Positions 33,686-45,600 are shown, numbered from the stretch's first letter. The stretch: 53,619 bases of DNA from Thermostichus sp047462415 (GCF_047462415.1 NZ_JANSJE010000020.1:1-53619), one strand, 5' to 3'. Notes: generated from the letters alone by a model not told the origin. Program-made: numbers and translations.

Positions 33686-34279
33686 ATGAAAGCTATCTTA
33701 GCAGCCGCTGTGATTGGTTGGGCAGGGATCCCTCTGCTGGCCCCCTTGCCGGTGGTGGCCCAGCCGCTTTTTGAATTGGGCACCTACCGCCTTGAGCAGG
33801 GGACGATCATTCCCGTCGGCAGCCTCAGCAGCGAAGGGCCGCAATACTTTTATCCAGACACCATCTATCCCCTGGAAGTGGCCGTCACGCAAAACATTTT
33901 CGACAACCAGGGGCGTTTGGTGATCCCGGCTGGCAGCCGCGTCTTCGGGCAGATGGAGCCGGCGCCGGGCGGATCCCGCTTTGTTGCCACTGCCATCGTC
34001 CTCGGGGGTCGCACCTATAGCCTGCGGGCTGTTTCCAACATTCTTCACGACGAGAAAGATCCCCGGCAGTATTCGGCTGAGGCCATCGCCCAGGATGCGG
34101 CCATTGGGGCAGCCGCAGGCACCCTTTTGGGAGCCATCACCGGCGGTGTCTCGGCGGGCAATGTCCTGGGAGGGGCAGCGGCTGGCGTAGTGGTAGGCAA
34201 TGTTACCGCTCCCCAGGTGGTGGTGCTGCGCCCCGGCCAATCTTTTAATCTGACCTTGGAAGCGCCGCTCACCCTGTAA
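33686..34279 (+). CDS. Secreted glycine-zipper protein of unknown function
   Basis: 197 residues from ATG 33686 with TTAGGAG 6 nt upstream. A signal peptide (about 1-25, cleavage near VVAQP) is followed by a beta-rich domain with IPAGSRVFGQMEP, a pattern shared with the TrbI/VirB10 C-terminal domain. Then comes a glycine-zipper-like hydrophobic stretch (AAIGAAAGTLLGAITGGVSAGNVLGGAAAG in outline, about 137-166), possibly membrane-inserting. The C-terminus is beta-like. It is 84 nt upstream of the S10 peptidase. The role is unknown; envelope location is inferred. Confidence 0.7.
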   Translation: MKAILAAAVIGWAGIPLLAPLPVVAQPLFELGTYRLEQGTIIPVGSLSSEGPQYFYPDTIYPLEVAVTQNIFDNQGRLVIPAGSRVFGQMEPAPGGSRFVATAIVLGGRTYSLRAVSNILHDEKDPRQYSAEAIAQDAAIGAAAGTLLGAITGGVSAGNVLGGAAAGVVVGNVTAPQVVVLRPGQSFNLTLEAPLTL

Positions 34280-34316
34280 CCCTCGGCTCCTGTTCCAAGG
34301 CAGGGGTGGAGATCTG

Positions 34317-34348
34317 GCAACTTGTGATTTACTGGATAGGCAAGTTGC
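34317..34348. promoter_or_regulatory. Inverted repeat GCAACTTG-N16-CAAGTTGC before the S10 peptidase gene
   Basis: Perfect 8-bp arms (34317-34324 and 34341-34348), ending 15 nt before the ATG at 34364. There is no Shine-Dalgarno between it and the start. It could be an operator or, in RNA, a leader hairpin. Confidence 0.4.
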
Positions 34349-34363
34349 AGCTCCCGTGTCTCT

Positions 34364-35893
34364 ATGCCTGCAGAATCTAAGTCCACTCCTGTCTTGCACA
34401 CCACAGAGCACACGTTCAACGCGGGGGGGGAGTCCTTCCCCTACAGGGCGGTGGCTGGCTGGCAGACGCTCTTCCGCCGAGAAAAGCCGGTGGCTGAGAT
34501 CTTTCACGTCGCTTATCTGAGGCAGGATTCTGGCTCCCCGCACCGCCCGCTGACTTTTGTTTTCAACGGCGGGCCGGGGGCCGCCTCTGCCTATTTGCAC
34601 ATGGGATCCCTGGGGCCGAGACGGATTTGCTTTGGGCCCAACGGCAGCCTGCCGCCCTCGCCGGTGCAACTGGTGGATAACGCCGAAAGTTGGCTGCTGT
34701 TTTCTGATTTGGTCTTCGTCGATCCGGTGGGGACAGGCTTTAGCCGCGCCCTGCCCAAGGAGTCTCAAGACGCCAAAAGTTCTCAGGAAAAATCCGATCC
34801 GGCGGCCAAGCCCACTCAGCCGGAGGAGAAGGAGGAGGAGCCCCCCAAAGAAGCACCCTTCTGGGACGTGGAGCGGGATTTGCAATCTTTGGGCGAGTTT
34901 ATCCAGGGCTTCCTCTCGCGGTATAAGCGCTGGCTCTCTCCCATTTTCATTGCCGGTGAGAGCTACGGGGGATTTCGGGTGGCGCGGCTGGCCAAGGAGC
35001 TGCAAGCCAAGTTTGGGGTGGGCCTGTCAGGAGCGATTCTCATCTCGCCGGCCATCGAGTTCGGGCTGCTGGAGACCACCGATTACAACCTCAGCACCTG
35101 GGCAACCCTGTTCCCCTCTTACGTGGCCACGGCAGCCTATCACGGGCGGTGTGGCTGGGGGGAGGATTTGCAGATCTTGCTGCCCAAAGCAGAAGGCTTT
35201 GCCCGCCAGCGGCTGTTGCCTCTTTTGGCCATGGGGGAGGCGATGCCAGAGGCAGAGCGGCAGGCCATCTACACAGAGATGGCGGCAGGGATCGGACTCT
35301 CACCTGAGTATGTGGCCCACAAAGGCGGTCGGATCGACCCGGCCAGCTTTGCCCGCGAGCTGTTGCGCTCCCAGCGGCTGGTGCTGGGGCTGTACGATGC
35401 TTCCGTCACCACGGTGGATCCCTTTCCGGATCGGCCTACCTTCGAGGGATCCGATCCCACCTTGGATGGGGTGGATCGCCTCTTTACCGCCGCCATCAAC
35501 AGCCACCTGCGGGAGACCCTCCAGGTGGACACAGACTTGACCTACCACCTCCTGAACTTAGAGGTGTTCAAGTCCTGGCGGTTTACCCCCAAAGGGGAAC
35601 TCAAGCAAGGGTTTATTGGCGCCATGGACGAGCTGCGCAGCAGCATGGCCCTCAATCCCCACCTGCGGGTGGGCATTCACCACGGCTTCTACGACCTGGT
35701 CACCCCTTACTTTGCCTCCGACCACCTGGTGGACTTGATGAAGCTGGATCCCCGCCTCAAGGCCAACCTTCTCTTGCGCCACTACCGCGGCGGCCACATG
35801 TTCTACACCTGGGATCCCTCGCGAGTGGAGTGGTTTGCCGAGATGCGCCAGTTCTACCGCCAGGCCGTTTCCGGCCTAGGGATCCCTTCGTGA
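34364..35893 (+). CDS. S10 serine carboxypeptidase family protein
   Basis: 509 residues. Alpha/beta-hydrolase peptidase: oxyanion region FVFNGGPGAASAYLH (about 65-79), VFVDPVGTGFS (about 117-127), nucleophile Ser200 in GESYGG, the acid Asp in GFYDLVTPY (about 443-451) and the His in RGGHMF (about 472-477). All catalytic elements are present, so it is probably active. A Lys/Glu/Pro-rich low-complexity insert (about 131-165) sits between the FVDPVGTGFS strand and the next helix. No clear signal peptide, so it may be cytoplasmic. It is convergent with cysS, 10 nt apart. Confidence 0.88.
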   Translation: MPAESKSTPVLHTTEHTFNAGGESFPYRAVAGWQTLFRREKPVAEIFHVAYLRQDSGSPHRPLTFVFNGGPGAASAYLHMGSLGPRRICFGPNGSLPPSPVQLVDNAESWLLFSDLVFVDPVGTGFSRALPKESQDAKSSQEKSDPAAKPTQPEEKEEEPPKEAPFWDVERDLQSLGEFIQGFLSRYKRWLSPIFIAGESYGGFRVARLAKELQAKFGVGLSGAILISPAIEFGLLETTDYNLSTWATLFPSYVATAAYHGRCGWGEDLQILLPKAEGFARQRLLPLLAMGEAMPEAERQAIYTEMAAGIGLSPEYVAHKGGRIDPASFARELLRSQRLVLGLYDASVTTVDPFPDRPTFEGSDPTLDGVDRLFTAAINSHLRETLQVDTDLTYHLLNLEVFKSWRFTPKGELKQGFIGAMDELRSSMALNPHLRVGIHHGFYDLVTPYFASDHLVDLMKLDPRLKANLLLRHYRGGHMFYTWDPSRVEWFAEMRQFYRQAVSGLGIPS

Positions 35894-35903
35894 TGGGCAA
35901 CCC

Positions 35904-37454
<1,551 letters not shown>

Positions 37455-37794
37455 TGATATCCCCAGTTTGTAGTTTCAGCTACAGCAAGGTGGGCTCTAT
37501 CTTTCAAAAAAGTAAGGTGGCACACTTTGCCCTGAATCGGATAAGGCTGGACAAAATCTCAACGGGCCAAGGGCTGAAATCATTGTGGGGTAAGCGTTTT
37601 AGCCGAAATTACCTGCAAAGGCTTGTCTAGATTTGTTAACTACGGTACCCTAACCTGAGTGCGAACCAACCTGTTCATGATCCAACTTCACTTCGGCTTG
37701 AGCCACCGCAGTGGGGTTGGATAACAAGGGGTCTGTGCCCCTCATTTTGACATCTTCTTCTCTTGCACTCTAGTGTCAGCCTGTTGGTGTGAGG
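37455..37794. other. 340-nt divergent intergenic region (cysS / LysM-M23 gene)
   Basis: Holds the upstream regions of both genes. AGGGG-TCTGTG-CCCCT (37727-37742) is a small hairpin followed by CATTTTG. I see no RNA gene or small CDS. Confidence 0.5.
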
Positions 37795-39459
37795 ATGCCC
37801 CCAAAATTGACGTTCTCAACTCCCCACCAGGGAGAGCTGGAGCACAGGGGTGCTGCCGTGAGCCCCCTTTCTCCGCCCGAGATCCCAACGCTTCAGGATC
37901 CTTCTGCCTATGAAGGCTGGGACAGGGATCCTGCCGCCCCCTTGAGGCTCCGGTGGGCCGGTTTGGCCCTCTCTCTCAGCTTAACGGGCCTGGTGTGGCT
38001 TCTGAAGCTGGAGGCGGATCCCTGCACGGAAGCTTTGGCAGAGCAGATGGCGGATTTGCAGCCGGCCAGGCGCTCAACCGAGGCTGAGACAGCTCAGCCA
38101 GAGCCTGGGGATTCAGCGCCGGCGCGGCGGGGTTATCCGGCTTGGGCCACCAGCCTTCTGCTGATGCTGGGCTTGGCTGGGGTCGCTACCCTACAGCAGC
38201 GACAACTGCATCGCCACCCTTGGGGATCCCAGGTGGCGGAGCCGATTCCGCCCTCGGTGCACACGCTGTCCGGCGCCCTGCAGCAGAACTACGAGCAAAA
38301 AAAAGCCCAACTGCGGCAAGCCTTCGAGGCCGGCCAGATCCCAACCGGGGAAGGGCCTCGAGGCATTCTCAAGCATGAGGTGCAGCCGGGAGAAACCCTC
38401 TGGCATCTGACCCAGATGTACCAGCTCGACGCCGCCGCTATCGCCGTCTCCAATGGTATGCAGGCCAGCACGCCACTGCAGCCGGGGCAGAAGTTGCTGA
38501 TCCCCAGCCAGCCGGGATTGATCTACACCGTCCAGCCAGGAGATACCCTGGAAGACATTGCCAACCGCTACCAAGTTCCGCAGCAGCGGATCATCGAGGC
38601 AACCCCCCTGGATCGGCCTGAATATCTGCGCATCGGCCAGCGGCTACTCATCCCCGGCGATGTGGGCGAGCTGATCCGGCGCGAGAAGGAGAGGATCGCC
38701 GCCCAGAAGGCCCGCGAAGCGGAAGAGCGCCGCCGCCAGGAAGAGGAAGCCCAACGCCAAGCCGAGGAGCAAGCTCGATTACAGGCCGAGCAGCAGCGCC
38801 GGGCCCAGCAGATGCAGCAAGAACGGCAGGCCCTCTTGGCCAGTGGCTCCCTGACCCACACGGTGGGAGCCGGTGACACCATCGAGCGGATCGCCGCTCG
38901 CTATGGGGTAACGCAGCGGTCGATTATCGAGGCCAACAACCTGCGCAATCCCCACTGGCTACGCATTGGCCAACGCCTGACGATTCCGGCACCGGGCACG
39001 CAGCCCCCCCGCCCGGCCCCCGCCCGACAAGCCCAGAGACAGACCCAAGCTCGGCCAGCGCCGCCAGCTCCTCCCCGGGCTCGCAGCAGTGGCTTCATCT
39101 GGCCGGTTGCCGGGCAAATCACCTCCGGCTTTGGCTACCGTCGCGGTCGCTTCCATGCGGGGGTTGATATTCCCGGCCCGGTGGGATCCCCCATTGTAGC
39201 CGTTCAGGAGGGGGAGGTCATTTTTGCCGGCAACGCCGGGGATGGCTACGGCAACCGCGTGGATATTCGCCATCCCAACGGGATCGTTACCCGCTACGCC
39301 CACGGCCACCAGATCTACGTATCCCAGGGCCAGTATGTGCAGCAGGGGCAGACGATCATGAGCCGGGGCAATACGGGCCGCAGCACAGGGCCGCACCTGC
39401 ACTTTGAAGTCCGCCCCGGCGGGGGTGCACCTGTGGATCCCCGCCCCTATCTGCCCTGA
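37795..39459 (+). CDS. LysM-repeat M23 family peptidase (NlpD/EnvC-like)
   Basis: 554 residues from ATG 37795 (an in-frame GTG at 37789 is possible). Two hydrophobic segments (about 60-78 and 122-140) may be membrane helices around a short loop. Three LysM units follow: HEVQPGETLWHL, YTVQPGDTLEDI and HTVGAGDTIERI mark their starts. A charged Glu/Arg/Gln coiled coil separates units 2 and 3, then a Pro/Arg/Gln linker. The C-terminal 120 residues are an M23 lysostaphin-type domain: FHAGVDIPG (metal His and Asp) and HLHFEV. Both zinc motifs are present, so it may be an active peptidoglycan endopeptidase. The role in cell separation is inferred from family. Confidence 0.88.
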   Translation: MPPKLTFSTPHQGELEHRGAAVSPLSPPEIPTLQDPSAYEGWDRDPAAPLRLRWAGLALSLSLTGLVWLLKLEADPCTEALAEQMADLQPARRSTEAETAQPEPGDSAPARRGYPAWATSLLLMLGLAGVATLQQRQLHRHPWGSQVAEPIPPSVHTLSGALQQNYEQKKAQLRQAFEAGQIPTGEGPRGILKHEVQPGETLWHLTQMYQLDAAAIAVSNGMQASTPLQPGQKLLIPSQPGLIYTVQPGDTLEDIANRYQVPQQRIIEATPLDRPEYLRIGQRLLIPGDVGELIRREKERIAAQKAREAEERRRQEEEAQRQAEEQARLQAEQQRRAQQMQQERQALLASGSLTHTVGAGDTIERIAARYGVTQRSIIEANNLRNPHWLRIGQRLTIPAPGTQPPRPAPARQAQRQTQARPAPPAPPRARSSGFIWPVAGQITSGFGYRRGRFHAGVDIPGPVGSPIVAVQEGEVIFAGNAGDGYGNRVDIRHPNGIVTRYAHGHQIYVSQGQYVQQGQTIMSRGNTGRSTGPHLHFEVRPGGGAPVDPRPYLP

Positions 39460-39549
39460 TCCTATCCCCAAAGAACCTGGGTCGAACAACCAGTTCGGGC
39501 ATAAATTGCTAGCCTAAAAAAGCAAACTCCAGACCGTAGGAACACGCCG

Positions 39550-40890
39550 ATGCAGTGGGTGAACGCGCTCTCCCAGCTCCCTTCTCTGGAAGCGGCTCTG
39601 CGGCAGGTGGTGGAGGAAGCCAAGGCTAAGCTGCAGGCAGCCCAACTGAAGAGCGCCCTGACGCGACAGGTGCAGGCGGTGGGATCCGGCAGCTTGCCGG
39701 GGCTGCTCACCGGGTATGTCCCCTCTCAGCCTCTGCGGCCCAACTTGGGGGTTTTGTTTGTGTCGGCGGCCTTTGCCAGCGAGTACATTCGCGTGCTGCC
39801 CCTGTTGTCGGAGCTGTTGGAGGTGGACGTTTTGATCGGCTGCTCCGGCGGCGGTATCGTGGGTGGGGGGCATGAAATTGAGGATGGGCCGGCCCTGTCC
39901 CTGTCTTTGGCGGTGCTGCCGGATGTAGCCTTGCGCCCTTTTTATTTGCAAGGGGAGCAATTGCCGGACTTGGATGCACCCCCTTCGGCGTGGATCGATC
40001 TGGTGGGAGTTGCGCCGCAGACCCAGCCGCACTTTTTGCTCTTGGCGGATGGGTTTTCCTCCCGCATCTCCGAGCTGCTGCAAGGGTTGGATTTTGCCTA
40101 TCCAGGGGCGGTCAAGGTGGGGGGATTGGCCAGTGGCGGCCGCGGCCCGCGCGGCAATGCTCTGTTCTTGCTGGATGCGCGTACCCCCACACCCCGGCGG
40201 GAGCTGTATCGGGTAGGCACAGTGGGGTTGGCCCTTTCCGGCAACGTGGTGCTGGAAGCCGTAGTGGCCCAGGGGTGTCGCCCCATCGGGGATCCCTTGC
40301 GCGTCACCGAAGCGGAGGGGAATGTGATCCTCGGCTTAGAGGGGCGTCCTCCTTTGGCGGTCTTACAGGATTTGGCCGAACGGCTCAGCCCATCGGATCA
40401 ACGCTTGGCCCGCCAAGCTCTCTTTATCGGCCTGCTGATGGACGAGTTCAAATCCGAGCCGACGCCGGGAGATTTTCTCATTCGCGTGATCCTGGGCATC
40501 GATCCACGGCTGGGGGCAATGGCCATCGGGGATCGGGTGCGCCCCGGCCAAACGGTGCAATTTCATCTGCGCGATGCCCAGACTTCGGCGGAAGATCTGC
40601 AGTGGGCCCTCAGCCGCTATCGTGCCGAGCGCAACCTACAGCAAAGCTACTCCTCAGAGGGCCCCTCGCAACCAAGGCCGGAGCCCTGTGGGGCGTTGAT
40701 GTTCTCCTGTCTGGGACGAGGCAAGGGGCTGTACGGCACCCCCGACTTTGACTCGCAACGGTTTCGGGAATTGCTGGGGGAGCTACCCCTGGGGGGCTTC
40801 TTTTGCAACGGCGAGATCGGCCCAGTTGGGGGATCCACCTTTTTGCACGGCTACACCTCTTGCTTCGGGATCTTCCGGCCCGCCCACTAG
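39550..40890 (+). CDS. FIST-domain sensor-like protein
   Basis: 446 residues. The N-terminal FIST_N domain (about 50-225) has GCSGGGIVGGGHEIE and KVGGLASGG, and the C-terminal FIST_C domain (about 235-440) has FLIRVILGIDPRLGAMAI and the closing GGFFCNGEIGPVGG motif with a phenylalanine-rich end (HGYTSCFGIFRP). FIST proteins are thought to bind small ligands such as amino acids and feed signal pathways. This protein stands alone, with no fused kinase or chemotaxis module and no such gene nearby, so its output is unknown. ATG at 39550; a GTAGGAA site lies 7 nt upstream. Confidence 0.88.
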   Translation: MQWVNALSQLPSLEAALRQVVEEAKAKLQAAQLKSALTRQVQAVGSGSLPGLLTGYVPSQPLRPNLGVLFVSAAFASEYIRVLPLLSELLEVDVLIGCSGGGIVGGGHEIEDGPALSLSLAVLPDVALRPFYLQGEQLPDLDAPPSAWIDLVGVAPQTQPHFLLLADGFSSRISELLQGLDFAYPGAVKVGGLASGGRGPRGNALFLLDARTPTPRRELYRVGTVGLALSGNVVLEAVVAQGCRPIGDPLRVTEAEGNVILGLEGRPPLAVLQDLAERLSPSDQRLARQALFIGLLMDEFKSEPTPGDFLIRVILGIDPRLGAMAIGDRVRPGQTVQFHLRDAQTSAEDLQWALSRYRAERNLQQSYSSEGPSQPRPEPCGALMFSCLGRGKGLYGTPDFDSQRFRELLGELPLGGFFCNGEIGPVGGSTFLHGYTSCFGIFRPAH

Positions 40891-40964
40891 ACCCCCATCC
40901 CGGGAGCCGGTGAAATTGGATAGACTGAGGATCGCTTGTGAACGGCGTAACCGAAGGGTTTTTC

Positions 40965-42482
40965 ATGCAGCTTCATCTCAGCGAGCCACCACTCACTCAA
41001 GGGGAATGTGCCCTGGTCTACTGCTTTGCGGCTTCTGGCGGAAATGGCCGCCTACCTCTGCCCCCTGAGATCGCCTCTTGGGATGAAAAGGTGTGGTCGG
41101 GTCTGGTGGCGGAAACAGTACAGGAGCAAGGGTTTCAGGGCAAGCCGAACAGCAGTGTTGCCCTGCGCCTGACCGGAGAGCTCCGCAAACTGGTGCTGGT
41201 GGGGCTGGGGGATCCCGCTGCCCTGACGCTAGAAGCCCTACGACGGGCCACAGCCAACGGCCTGCGCCAGGCTCATGGCTTAAAAGCCAAGCGGGTGATG
41301 CTGTCTTTGCCGGAGACGGGGTTGGATCGGGTACGTGTGGTTCAGGCGGTGGCCGAAGCCTGCCTATTGGTGGCGCACCGGGACAATCGATTTAAATCTT
41401 CAGCCAAACAGGAAGAGGAAAACAGCTTTTCTGTGCAGGAGGTAACCCTCTTGGTGCCGGGGTTGGCCCAGGCTCGCCCCGATTACGAAGCCGCGCTGCA
41501 GCGGGCTACTGAAATGGCTGCAGGGACGATCTTGGCTCGGGAATTGGTGGCTGCCCCCGCCAACATCGTTACTCCTCTGGCCCTGGCCGATACGGCCCGC
41601 CAACTGGCTCAGGAATACGGTCTAGAGGCGGAGATCTTGGGGCAGGAAGAATGTGAAGCTCTGGGGATGGGGGCCTTTCTGGGTGTGGCCAAAGCCTCTG
41701 ATCTGCCGCCCCGGTTCATCCACCTCACCTACAAGCCGTCACAAGGGGATCCCGTCACCAAATTGGCACTGGTGGGCAAGGGGCTGACCTTCGATTCGGG
41801 TGGATTAAACATCAAAACCGACTCCCGCAGCATCGCCATGATGAAAACCGATATGGGGGGAGCAGCGGCGGTTTTGGGGGCTGCGCGGGCCTTGGCCGCC
41901 CTCAAGCCTCAAGCGGAGCTGCACTTCATTGTCGCCGCCACGGAAAACATGATCAGCGGCCATGCCATCCATCCGGGGGATATCCTCACCGCTTCCAACC
42001 AAAAGACCATCGAGGTTAACAACACCGACGCAGAAGGTCGCCTTACCCTGGCGGATGCACTGGTATTTGCAGAAAAGCTGGGCGTCGATGCCATTCTCGA
42101 CCTGGCTACCCTGACCGGTGCCTGCGTGGTTGCCCTGGGGGAAGAAATTGCCGGATTGTTCACCCAAGATGAGACGCTGGCCCAGGAGCTGCAGCAAGCT
42201 GCCAACCTCTCAGGAGAAAAAATCTGGCGAATGCCGATGGAGGAGGGCTATTTCGAGGGCCTCAGCTCGATTGTGGCCGACATGAAAAACACCGGCCCCC
42301 GCTCAGGGGGATCCATCACCGCCGCCCTGTTCCTGAAGCAGTTTGTGGAGAAAACTCCTTGGGCCCACCTGGATATAGCAGGCCCCGTTTGGACAGAGAA
42401 GGATGCAGGCTACAACAACAAAGGGGCCACCGGCTATGGGGTGCGCACGCTGGTGGAGTGGGTCTTGGCGCGCAGCTCATAA
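40965..42482 (+). CDS. pepA: Leucyl aminopeptidase (M17)
   Basis: 505 residues from ATG 40965, with GAAGGG 6 nt upstream (a GTG at 40938 adds nine residues). Hexameric, two-metal cytosolic aminopeptidase that trims N-terminal residues, mainly Leu. Metal and catalytic motifs: LVGKGLTFDSGGLNIK (Lys/Asp ligands, about 266-281), MKTDMGGAAAVLGA (about 289-302) and the M17 signature NTDAEGRL (about 348-355). The N-terminal Macro-like domain is present. In some bacteria PepA also binds DNA; nothing here tests that. Confidence 0.96.
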   Translation: MQLHLSEPPLTQGECALVYCFAASGGNGRLPLPPEIASWDEKVWSGLVAETVQEQGFQGKPNSSVALRLTGELRKLVLVGLGDPAALTLEALRRATANGLRQAHGLKAKRVMLSLPETGLDRVRVVQAVAEACLLVAHRDNRFKSSAKQEEENSFSVQEVTLLVPGLAQARPDYEAALQRATEMAAGTILARELVAAPANIVTPLALADTARQLAQEYGLEAEILGQEECEALGMGAFLGVAKASDLPPRFIHLTYKPSQGDPVTKLALVGKGLTFDSGGLNIKTDSRSIAMMKTDMGGAAAVLGAARALAALKPQAELHFIVAATENMISGHAIHPGDILTASNQKTIEVNNTDAEGRLTLADALVFAEKLGVDAILDLATLTGACVVALGEEIAGLFTQDETLAQELQQAANLSGEKIWRMPMEEGYFEGLSSIVADMKNTGPRSGGSITAALFLKQFVEKTPWAHLDIAGPVWTEKDAGYNNKGATGYGVRTLVEWVLARSS

Positions 42483-42541
42483 CTCCGCCTTGGGGCCCTG
42501 CAAAATCACCAAAATCTCCCGGTTTGCCCTGCGGAGTTTTT
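42481..42541 (+). terminator. Terminator-like hairpin after pepA
   Basis: AACTCCGC (42481-42488, starting inside the stop codon) pairs with GCGGAGTT (42531-42538), followed by a T-run ending at 42541. Inner GCAAA/TTTGC arms extend the stem. The loop is large, so I am only moderately sure. It lies between convergent pepA and smc. Confidence 0.55.
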
Positions 42542-42610
42542 GGAATCTACGCTCTTGTCTGGATAGCGAGCGAGATGGGATCTCGCCGCGATGGCCGCCT
42601 GCTGGCTGCT

Positions 42611-45600
42611 TTAGCCGACGTGAGCGGTGGGGTTGACCAGGCCAATTACTTGGGTGTAAGCGCCGCGAGCCTGGGTCACCCCGATGGCGCGCTCGGCTTT
42701 TTCGAGCATGGGGCGGCGCAGGCTGACCACCAAAAATTGTGCCTGGCGGGATTGCTGCCAGATCATGTCGGCCAACTTTTCCACGTTGGCCCCATCCAAA
42801 AACATGTCCACTTCGTCAAAGGCATAAAAGCTGGAGGGGCGAAACCGTTGCAACGCAAAAATAAAGCTGAGGGCCGTCAAGGATTTTTCTCCGCCCGACA
42901 TGGCGCTGAGACGACGCACCGGCTTGCCTTTGGGGCGGGCCACCAGGGTCAGACCTCCAGCCAAAGGATCCTCTGGGTTTTCCAATTCCAAGTAGCCCTC
43001 GCCCTCGGAAAGCTGGGCAAAGATGGTCTGGAAATGGCTGTTGATGGCATGGAAGGCATCCAAAAACGCTTGGCGGCGCAGAGTAGAAAAGTTCTCGATG
43101 CGCAGCAGCAATTCGGTGCGCTCTTGGTGCAGGGTTGCCAGTTTGGCGCTGAGATCCCCTAGGCGGGCTTGGGTCTGTTCGTATTCGGCGATGGCCAACA
43201 TGTTCACCGGCTCCAGGGATCGCAATTGCTCTTCGATTTTGCGTTTTTGCTGCTGCAGCTCGTCTAGGGTCAGGTGGGGGGGCAAGGGGGGAAGGGGATG
43301 CGGCAGCGCTTGGGCCGCAGCTTGCAGTTGGGTTTGCAGTTGGGCCAGGATGGCCTCTTTTTCTTGCTGTTGGGTGAGGGCGTTGTAGCGTTCCCATTCC
43401 AGGCGTTGGAGCTGCTGCTGTTGGGCGCGCAGTTGAAATTCCTGCCGCTCTCGCTCTTGGCGCAGGTGGGCGAGGCGGGCTTCAATCTGGCCCATCTGTT
43501 GCCGTTGCTCGGCAATGTGCTGCTGGATTTGGGCGAGAGTGGCCTGGGCCTGGGCGATTTGCTCTTGAAGTTGGGCCTGACGCCGTTCGCCCTCTTGCAG
43601 GCGCTCCTGGTGGTGCTGGATCTGGGCCTGCTTCAGGTGTTGCTGGCTGAGGTTCTCCTGTTGCTGTCGCTCCAGGTGGGCCAGGTGGTGTTGCAGCTCC
43701 GCCAGGTGGCTCTCCTGCTGCTGCACCGTCTGCTGCAGTTGCTGCCAGTGCTGGTTGACCGGGGATCCCTCCAGTTGGCTGAGCTTGAGGGTGAGGTCGG
43801 CCAGGCGCTGTTGCAAGGGATCCCAGCGGAGTTGAATCTGGTGCAGCCGCTGCTGGATCTGGTGGCTTTCGCTTTGCCATTGCGTCAGGGATCCCTGTAG
43901 GTGTTGCAGGCGGGCCTGCTGGTTTTGGCAATCGGCCTGGTGTCGCTCCAGATATTGCCGGGCTTGCAGGGCATCCTGGCGGGCCAGGAGCAGGGTCTGG
44001 GCCAGTTGTTTTTCGCGGGCTTGGGCGGCTTTTAGGCGAGGGGTGAGGGCGGCCAGCAGCGCTTCCAGATCGGCCAGGCGGGCGCGCAGGGCTTCCCCTT
44101 CCGAGTGTTCGCCGGCAGAAAAATGGATCCCCTGTCGCTGCGGGCTGGTGCCGCCGCTGATGGCCCCTGAGGTTTCCAGCAGCTCCCCTTCCAGGGTGAC
44201 CATGCGGTGCTGGCCGATGTAGGGCCGGGCCAGCTCCAGGCTCTGGAAAACCAGGGTGGATCCGAGCACAAAGCCAAAAACATCTCGGTAGCGCTCTTCA
44301 AAGTGCACCAAACGAATGGCGTAGTCGATCAGACCGTTTAAGTTGAGGGGGGCGGGCGGGCGGGCGGGCGGCAGCTTGTTCAGAGGCAAAAAGGTGGCGC
44401 GCCCCAGTTTTTCCCGCTTTAAGAGGTTGATGGCGCTGACGGCGACGCTGTCATCTTCCACCACCACAAAGTGCAGTCGGTTGCCTGCCGCGATCTCCAG
44501 CGCCAGTTGATACTGGGGATCCACCTGCCCCAACTGGGCCACCAATCCCAAAACCCCCGGCAGGCGGGCGCTCAGGATGGCCTGGGTGGCGCGGGATCCC
44601 TGGGATTCTTGCAGCACTTGGCGGCGGGTCTCCCATTTGTCCAGTTGCCGCTGCTTGGCGTGGAACTCGGCGGCCAGCCGTTCGTGGGTGGCGCGATCCA
44701 ACTCCAGGTTGGATTGCAGTTGCGCCAGCTCTTGGGCCAGGGCCTGCACCTGGGCTTCCGACTGCCGGCAGGCCTGTTCCAGCTCGGCGGTGAGGGCCAG
44801 GTGGGATCCCAGCCACGTCTCGATCTGGGCGATCTCCGCCTGGGTCTCCTGGCTTTGCCGTTCCAGTTGCCGTTGTCGCTCTTGCAAGCGAATTTGCTCC
44901 TGCTGCAGAGGCTCCTGTTCGGCGCGGATCTCTTCGAGGTGGCGGGTGAGGTAGCGCTGCTGCTTGACCCAGGCCTCGGCAGATTGGGCCAGGGCCCGCA
45001 GTTGTTCGCGGCTTTGCTCCAGGCTGATTCGGGCTTTCTGCACCTGGGCTTGCAGGGATCCCTGGGCTTGGGCCAGTTGCTCCTGTTGGCTTTGCAGGTG
45101 TTCCAGCTCTGTCTGCAGGTGCTGCTGTTGGGTTTGGCGCTCCTGCTGCAGGCGCTGCGCTTGCTCGATTTCCTGCTGCCAGGCTGCGATCTGTTGGCTG
45201 AGCTGTTGCCGTTGCACTTCGGCGGCAGCGATCTGGGCCTGCAGGTGCAGGTATTCTTCCTCCCCCAGGGCGTGGATGCGGCTTTGCAGCTCGCTCAGGG
45301 CGGCTTCGGCCTGCTGCAACTGCTCGCTCAAGGTCTGCACCTGAGCAGTGGCTTGCTCCTGAGCTGCCAAAAGCTGACGAATGGCTGCCTGGGTTGCTTC
45401 CACTTGGGCTTGCAAATGCCGCCAGAGCAACACCTGTTGCTGCTGCTCCAGCGTTTGCCACTGCAGCCGCAGTTGCTGGTACTGCTGCGCCTTTTCGCTC
45501 TCCTTGAGCAGCCGCTCTCTTTGGGCTTGCCATTCCTGCTCGATGAGCCGGAAGCGTTCAATTTGTTCTCGCACCCCCTCCAGCTTGGCGTTGGCCTGGG

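Noticed and set aside
33698..35005. 435-codon minus-strand open frame over the glycine-zipper and S10 genes
   Set aside because: Crosses two supported plus-strand genes; no domain.
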